A stretch of 9,033 nucleotides of DNA from CAYZUC01 sp964481705. GTDB taxonomy: Bacteria > Bacillota > Clostridia > Lachnospirales > Lachnospiraceae. Each line of letters starts with the position of its first letter. Position 1 is the stretch's first letter. The stretch covers positions 1-9,033 of the forward strand of contig CAYZUC010000108.1 in NCBI GenBank assembly GCA_964481705.1. Direction: 5' to 3'. Shown piece by piece: positions 6,097 to 9,033 of the stretch. Position numbers and translations under genes: made by a program. A model generated the notes under the pieces. That model was not told the DNA's origin. It ran no database searches and saw nothing but the letters and a program-made list of their open reading frames with translations.

Positions 6097-7851
6097 TTGA
6101 GAAAGATACCTTTTTTGAATTCAATGAAGATTAAACAGAAGATTTACCTGCTTTTTTTAGGGATTTTGCTCGTATATATAGGAGCTTTTTTTGCTGTGTA
6201 TACCGGTGTATTTCGGGAACAGATTTATACATATGCTACCAATAACAGTCAGTCCACGATTATCTCGATTGGAAAGAATCTGTCTACAGAGATTGAAAAG
6301 ATTAATACCTATAGTCGAATTCTATTGAGCAATGAAAGTATTAAAGAGTATTTGACAGGGAACCCGGCAGATAAAATGAGCGGTTATCAGAATGCAGTCA
6401 GAGCGATCAGCGAAGTACAGAGCGCTTATCCAAAAGCATACTCGACCTTTGTCTTTCGAAATGATGGATCCTATTTTTCGATTGGTGGAAGTGTTGTCAA
6501 AGTAAATAGACAGCTGCTCTTCTCGGAGAAAGAAATGCGCTATATTAAGGAAAAAGCCGGAGGCTTTGTGCTGCAGATGAATGGAAATGGTTCCTTTCAT
6601 GCAGCAAATGGAGAGCGATTAATAACTTTGATTCGTATCATAAATGATATTGATACCCTAAAACCGATAGGAGTACTGGCGGTGAACTTTCCGGTAAGTG
6701 TGTTGCGAGAAACCTATAGTGAATTTGAAGGAGATCAGAAACGATATAGCTATTATGAATCGGATTATAATCGAATCTGTGGGAAAGTAAAATACGATGA
6801 TATCTTCTTTATGAGAAATCAGGTTTTAGAAAATCCGGAATTAATTGGTGAAGGCAAACTCTGGTGTCAGCGGGACAATCAGAATATATTTTGTCATTAT
6901 CAGGTGCCCAAGACACCATTTATCCTGGCCAGTGTGGAAGAAGTCTATCTGTGGAATAATGTATCCGGTGAAATTGTGAGAGCAACAGCATTTTTAATAG
7001 GAATCACCTGCCTTTCGATACTGATTATCGGTCTCTTTATTACGTTTACCATTACGAATCCGATTCAGAAGCTCGTAAAATCTATGGCTGGTGTGAAAGA
7101 AGGCTGGTTACGTCGTGTTAGCTTCGATCACTGTAATGATGAGATAGGAATGCTGAAGGATAGTTATAATGAGATGTTGGTTGAGACCAATCAACTGATA
7201 GAACAGCTTTTGGATAAAGAAGATTCCATTAAGAAAGCAGAGCTTGATATTCTTCAGGAGCAAATCAAACCTCATTTTCTTTATAATACATTGGAAATGA
7301 TTGCAGGGCTCTCATTGGATGGGTCGCGAGAGGAGGTCTATGGCGCACTCGAGACACTAGGCAGCTTTTACCGTAAGTTTTTAAGCAAAGGAAGCAGCGA
7401 AGTTCCAATGAAAACAGAAATTGCAATTGTTCAGGACTATTTGAAATTGGAGAAGCTGCGCTATGGAGATTTCTTTGATGATATTTATGAAATCGATGAA
7501 GCCTGTGAGTCCGTTTTGGTACCTAAGCTTCTGTTACAGCCACTTGTAGAAAACAGTCTTTATCATGGTATCCGACTGAAAGGAGAACGTGGTATTATTA
7601 AATTGACAGTAAAACGCGAGCAACAGGACATGATAATTGAAGTCTATGATAATGGCGTTGGAATGTCAGCCGATCAAATGAACAATATTTTGGATAATGG
7701 AAAGACTTTTGGATTAAAGAAAACCTTGGAGCGATTCCAGTACTTTACTGGTAATAAGGGAACGTATCATTTGGAGAGCATAGAAAGTGAGTTTTCGAGA
7801 ATTACGTTTATCTGGAAGGGAGTTTTTAGAGAAGCAATGGGGGAAGTATAG
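6097..7851 (+). CDS. Sensor histidine kinase, YesM/LytS (His_kinase PF06580) type
   Basis: This 584-residue membrane sensor phosphorylates the response regulator encoded next. Order: basic N-terminus, TM1 at about 16-36, an extracellular sensing region of some 260 residues (Cache-like by length and position), TM2 at about 296-319, a HAMP linker, then the catalytic part. The phosphorylated histidine is H393 in QIKPHFLYNTLE, the hallmark of this class. ATPase motifs are LLQPLVENSLYHGI (N486) and DNGVGM (D518); the final FGLKKTLERF replaces the usual GLxNxxxRL. All key residues are present. The start is uncertain. ATG at 6073 directly abuts AGAGG, too close to use, whereas TTG at 6097 lies 5 bases after AAGGTGGGG and is preferred. 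The stop is 24 bases before the regulator start. Location beside a sugar transporter suggests it senses sugar or the loaded binding protein. Confidence 0.93.
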   Translation: MRKIPFLNSMKIKQKIYLLFLGILLVYIGAFFAVYTGVFREQIYTYATNNSQSTIISIGKNLSTEIEKINTYSRILLSNESIKEYLTGNPADKMSGYQNAVRAISEVQSAYPKAYSTFVFRNDGSYFSIGGSVVKVNRQLLFSEKEMRYIKEKAGGFVLQMNGNGSFHAANGERLITLIRIINDIDTLKPIGVLAVNFPVSVLRETYSEFEGDQKRYSYYESDYNRICGKVKYDDIFFMRNQVLENPELIGEGKLWCQRDNQNIFCHYQVPKTPFILASVEEVYLWNNVSGEIVRATAFLIGITCLSILIIGLFITFTITNPIQKLVKSMAGVKEGWLRRVSFDHCNDEIGMLKDSYNEMLVETNQLIEQLLDKEDSIKKAELDILQEQIKPHFLYNTLEMIAGLSLDGSREEVYGALETLGSFYRKFLSKGSSEVPMKTEIAIVQDYLKLEKLRYGDFFDDIYEIDEACESVLVPKLLLQPLVENSLYHGIRLKGERGIIKLTVKREQQDMIIEVYDNGVGMSADQMNNILDNGKTFGLKKTLERFQYFTGNKGTYHLESIESEFSRITFIWKGVFREAMGEV

Positions 7852-7875
7852 TTTGGAAACACAGGAGGAGAAGGA

Positions 7876-8634
7876 ATGTATCGAGTTATGATTATTGATG
7901 ATGAGCAATCAATCCGAAAAATCCTACGTACAACCATCGATTGGGACAAGCATTCCATGGAGGTCGTGGGTGAGGCAGCGAGTGGAATCGAAGCAATTAA
8001 TACGATTGATGATATTCGTCCGGATCTCTGTTTTGTAGATATCCGCATGCCCTTTATGGACGGTTTGGAATTTAGCAGACTGGCGACCAGACGGTATCCC
8101 AACATGAAAATTGTGGTTCTTACAGCATATGAGGAGTTTGATTATGCCAGAGAATGTATTCAAATCGGTGTAGAAGGATATTTAATCAAGCCCATTGTAA
8201 AAAAAGACATCATAGATACACTGGAAAGAATCGAATCCGATTTAAACGAGCGAGTTATGGAACCAGATAACACTGCAGATATGGAAGCGTCGGATGCAGA
8301 TAGTTCACAATCCTCCATGGAGCGAATTCGTCAATATGTGGAAGATAATTACCAGGAGCCGGATTTGAACCTTGCCAAGGCGGCCATGGAGTATGGTTTC
8401 AATACCAGTTATTTGAGCCGTAAATTTAAGCAGGAAACTGGCGGTAACTTTGTCGATTACTTATTTGAGCTTCGCATGCAAAAAGCAAAGCAGCTTGCAA
8501 ATACAGATAAAGCTATGTATCAGGTGGCAAATGAAGTCGGAATTCCTGACCCAAATTATTTCGGAAAGTGTTTCAAAAGATACGAAGGTGAGACATATTC
8601 AGAATATCGTCAAAAAAACACGAAAAGAGACTGA
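7876..8634 (+). CDS. Response regulator with REC and AraC-type DNA-binding domains (YesN-like, short form)
   Basis: This 252-residue regulator is the cytoplasmic partner of the kinase. The receiver domain (about 1-120) has the acidic pair D8/D9, phosphoacceptor D55 in FVDIRMPFMDG, T83 in VVLTAYEEFDYA and K105 in YLIKP, all in place. A short acidic, Ser-rich linker (about 130-146) leads to an AraC-family domain with two helix-turn-helix units, near 166-186 (GFNTSYLSRKFK) and 216-236, the second ending NYFGKCFKRYEGETYSEYR. Many YesN proteins have a middle domain and exceed 350 residues; this one lacks it. AGGAGG at 7863-7868 lies 7 bases before the ATG. A terminator overlaps the stop. The likely target is the transporter promoter at 2592-2620, where A-rich direct repeats occur; that is inference. 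Confidence 0.95.
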   Translation: MYRVMIIDDEQSIRKILRTTIDWDKHSMEVVGEAASGIEAINTIDDIRPDLCFVDIRMPFMDGLEFSRLATRRYPNMKIVVLTAYEEFDYARECIQIGVEGYLIKPIVKKDIIDTLERIESDLNERVMEPDNTADMEASDADSSQSSMERIRQYVEDNYQEPDLNLAKAAMEYGFNTSYLSRKFKQETGGNFVDYLFELRMQKAKQLANTDKAMYQVANEVGIPDPNYFGKCFKRYEGETYSEYRQKNTKRD

Positions 8635-8654
8635 CAAAGCGTTGGTCTCTTTTT
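8623..8654 (+). terminator. Intrinsic terminator of the two-component operon, overlapping the stop codon
   Basis: AAAAGAGAC (8623-8631) pairs with GTCTCTTTT (8645-8653) as a 9-bp stem; the right arm ends in a T run and more T follow. The left arm lies inside the last codons of the response regulator and the TGA stop is in the loop, so a terminating ribosome may delay folding. The A-rich left arm also allows some function on the minus strand. Confidence 0.8.
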
Positions 8655-8670
8655 CATTTTATGTTATAAT
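8642..8670 (+). promoter_or_regulatory. Extended -10 promoter reading into the non-coding right end
   Basis: A perfect TATAAT (8665-8670) is preceded by TG at 8662-8663, forming an extended -10. TTGGTC (8642-8647, 3 of 6 -35 matches) is 17 bp upstream. Transcription would start near 8677. The promoter is embedded in the right arm of the preceding terminator. Confidence 0.6.
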
Positions 8671-8676
8671 CGAAAC

Positions 8677-9033
8677 AACGGAGAGTAACTATCAAGCGAT
8701 TTCAATCCTCACCGTCATGAGCCTGCTTGCCTGCGTTTTTTCGAAGACCCGCAATGGGCAATCTGTTTTCTCGAAGAACCCGTAATCACGAGTTTTATGA
8801 CCGCCCGCTTTGCTCGCTCGATGATTTGTATTCGCCGCAGGTTCGACAGGCAGGACCACTGTGTACATCTATCGCACACATGAATGAACTGCTTCGTCGC
8901 CCTGCTTATGGGGCAGCGTGAGATTAATCAGGCTACGGGCAAACTGTCTGAGCTCGCTGTCTTCCGTTATTAGTAAAGTTGAAGCGAGTTATTGCCCGCA
9001 GTCTGTTAATCATAATCGCTAAGATGCCCCATT
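8677..9033 (+). other. Region without a convincing gene: possible structured RNA/leader or mobile-element edge
   Basis: About 360 bases lie behind the predicted promoter with no credible gene. The longest plus-strand frames here are a 64-codon one (8727-8921), rich in Arg and Pro and lacking a ribosome binding site, and a 22-codon one (8718-8786); neither resembles a protein I know. CGGAGAG at 8679-8685 is too far from either start. The region is richer in CG dinucleotides and GC than the operons to its left. It contains two related segments around TCGAAGA (8741 and 8771) and a large nested inverted repeat at 8908-9032. It could be an untranslated RNA, a long leader for a gene beyond the window, or the boundary of an inserted element. 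Confidence 0.4.
8908..9032. repeat. Nested imperfect inverted repeat of about 125 nt
   Basis: Three stems nest in order. ATGGGGCA (8908-8915) pairs with TGCCCCAT (9025-9032), CGGGCAA (8936-8942) with TTGCCCG (8992-8998), and CTCGCT (8953-8958) with AGCGAG (8983-8988). Between the first two, GATTAATCAGGCT and the complement of the right side, GATTAACAGACT, also align with one bulge and few mismatches, so the structure is nearly continuous. The window ends one base after the outer arm. Bulges and substitutions look more like a conserved RNA or cruciform-type end than a recent duplication. Confidence 0.6.

Noticed and set aside
7767..8105. A 112-codon minus-strand open frame across the kinase/regulator junction
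   Set aside because: It is antisense to the REC domain, whose catalytic residues are all intact, and it has no supporting signals.
8450..8785. A 111-codon plus-strand open frame covering the end of the response regulator and beyond
   Set aside because: Most of it lies in another frame of the well-supported AraC domain, it has no ribosome binding site, and its composition is not protein-like.
8836..8862. GGTTCGAC followed by GGACCA, resembling a tRNA T-arm and 3' end
   Set aside because: The T-stem does not pair and no D-arm, anticodon arm or acceptor stem can be built around it.
8727..8921. A 64-codon plus-strand open frame with Arg/Pro-rich repeats (FFRRPAMG and LLRRPAYG)
   Set aside because: There is no ribosome binding site or recognisable domain, and it ends inside the structured repeat. 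The repeated peptide pattern is better explained by the underlying DNA repeats.
1..9033. CRISPR arrays, rRNA, tRNA genes or transposase genes
   Set aside because: No spaced identical repeats, rRNA or tRNA signatures, or transposase motifs were seen on either strand.

Overview
The window looks like chromosomal DNA of a low-to-moderate GC Clostridia species, most likely a Lachnospiraceae gut commensal. The reasons are strong AGGAGG ribosome binding sites, a lipoprotein with an Ala/Gly/Thr/Glu-rich linker behind its lipobox cysteine, a YesM/YesN-style two-component system beside a sugar ABC transporter with no ATPase gene, and TTG starts. The taxon is an inference; there is no rRNA or marker gene here.

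Region 1 (1-2551) is the 3' part of a plus-strand operon: the last 17 codons of an unidentified gene, a HlyD/MacA-like membrane-anchored adaptor with a long coiled coil, and a small two-TM protein carrying a MacB-type periplasmic-core (PCD) domain but no FtsX transport segments. An intrinsic terminator overlaps the end. The pair looks like the extracellular half of a MacAB/YknXYZ-like exporter; its ATPase and any full permease would lie upstream.

Region 2 (2552-5834) is a carbohydrate uptake operon. It has a good sigma-A promoter, an 18-bp near-palindrome at the expected transcription start, a lipid-anchored family 1 sugar-binding protein, a hairpin that probably damps expression of what follows, and overlapping MalF- and MalG-type permease genes. 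No ATPase or glycoside hydrolase is present, so a shared MsmX/MsmK-type ATPase is presumably used.

Region 3 (5835-6096) holds a 101-bp near-perfect palindromic element (35-bp arms, one mismatch) of REP/MITE character, followed by a short GC-rich stretch.

Region 4 (6097-8654) encodes a sensor histidine kinase of the YesM/LytS (His_kinase) class and a short REC-AraC response regulator, closed by a terminator overlapping the last stop codon. The simplest model is that the kinase senses a sugar or sugar-loaded binding protein and the regulator activates the region 2 promoter.

Region 5 (8655-9033) has no convincing gene. It begins with an extended -10 promoter overlapping the region 4 terminator and contains a nested imperfect inverted repeat of about 125 nt at the window edge. 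Its composition differs from the operons. It may be a structured RNA or leader, or the edge of a mobile element, and it is the least explained part of the window.
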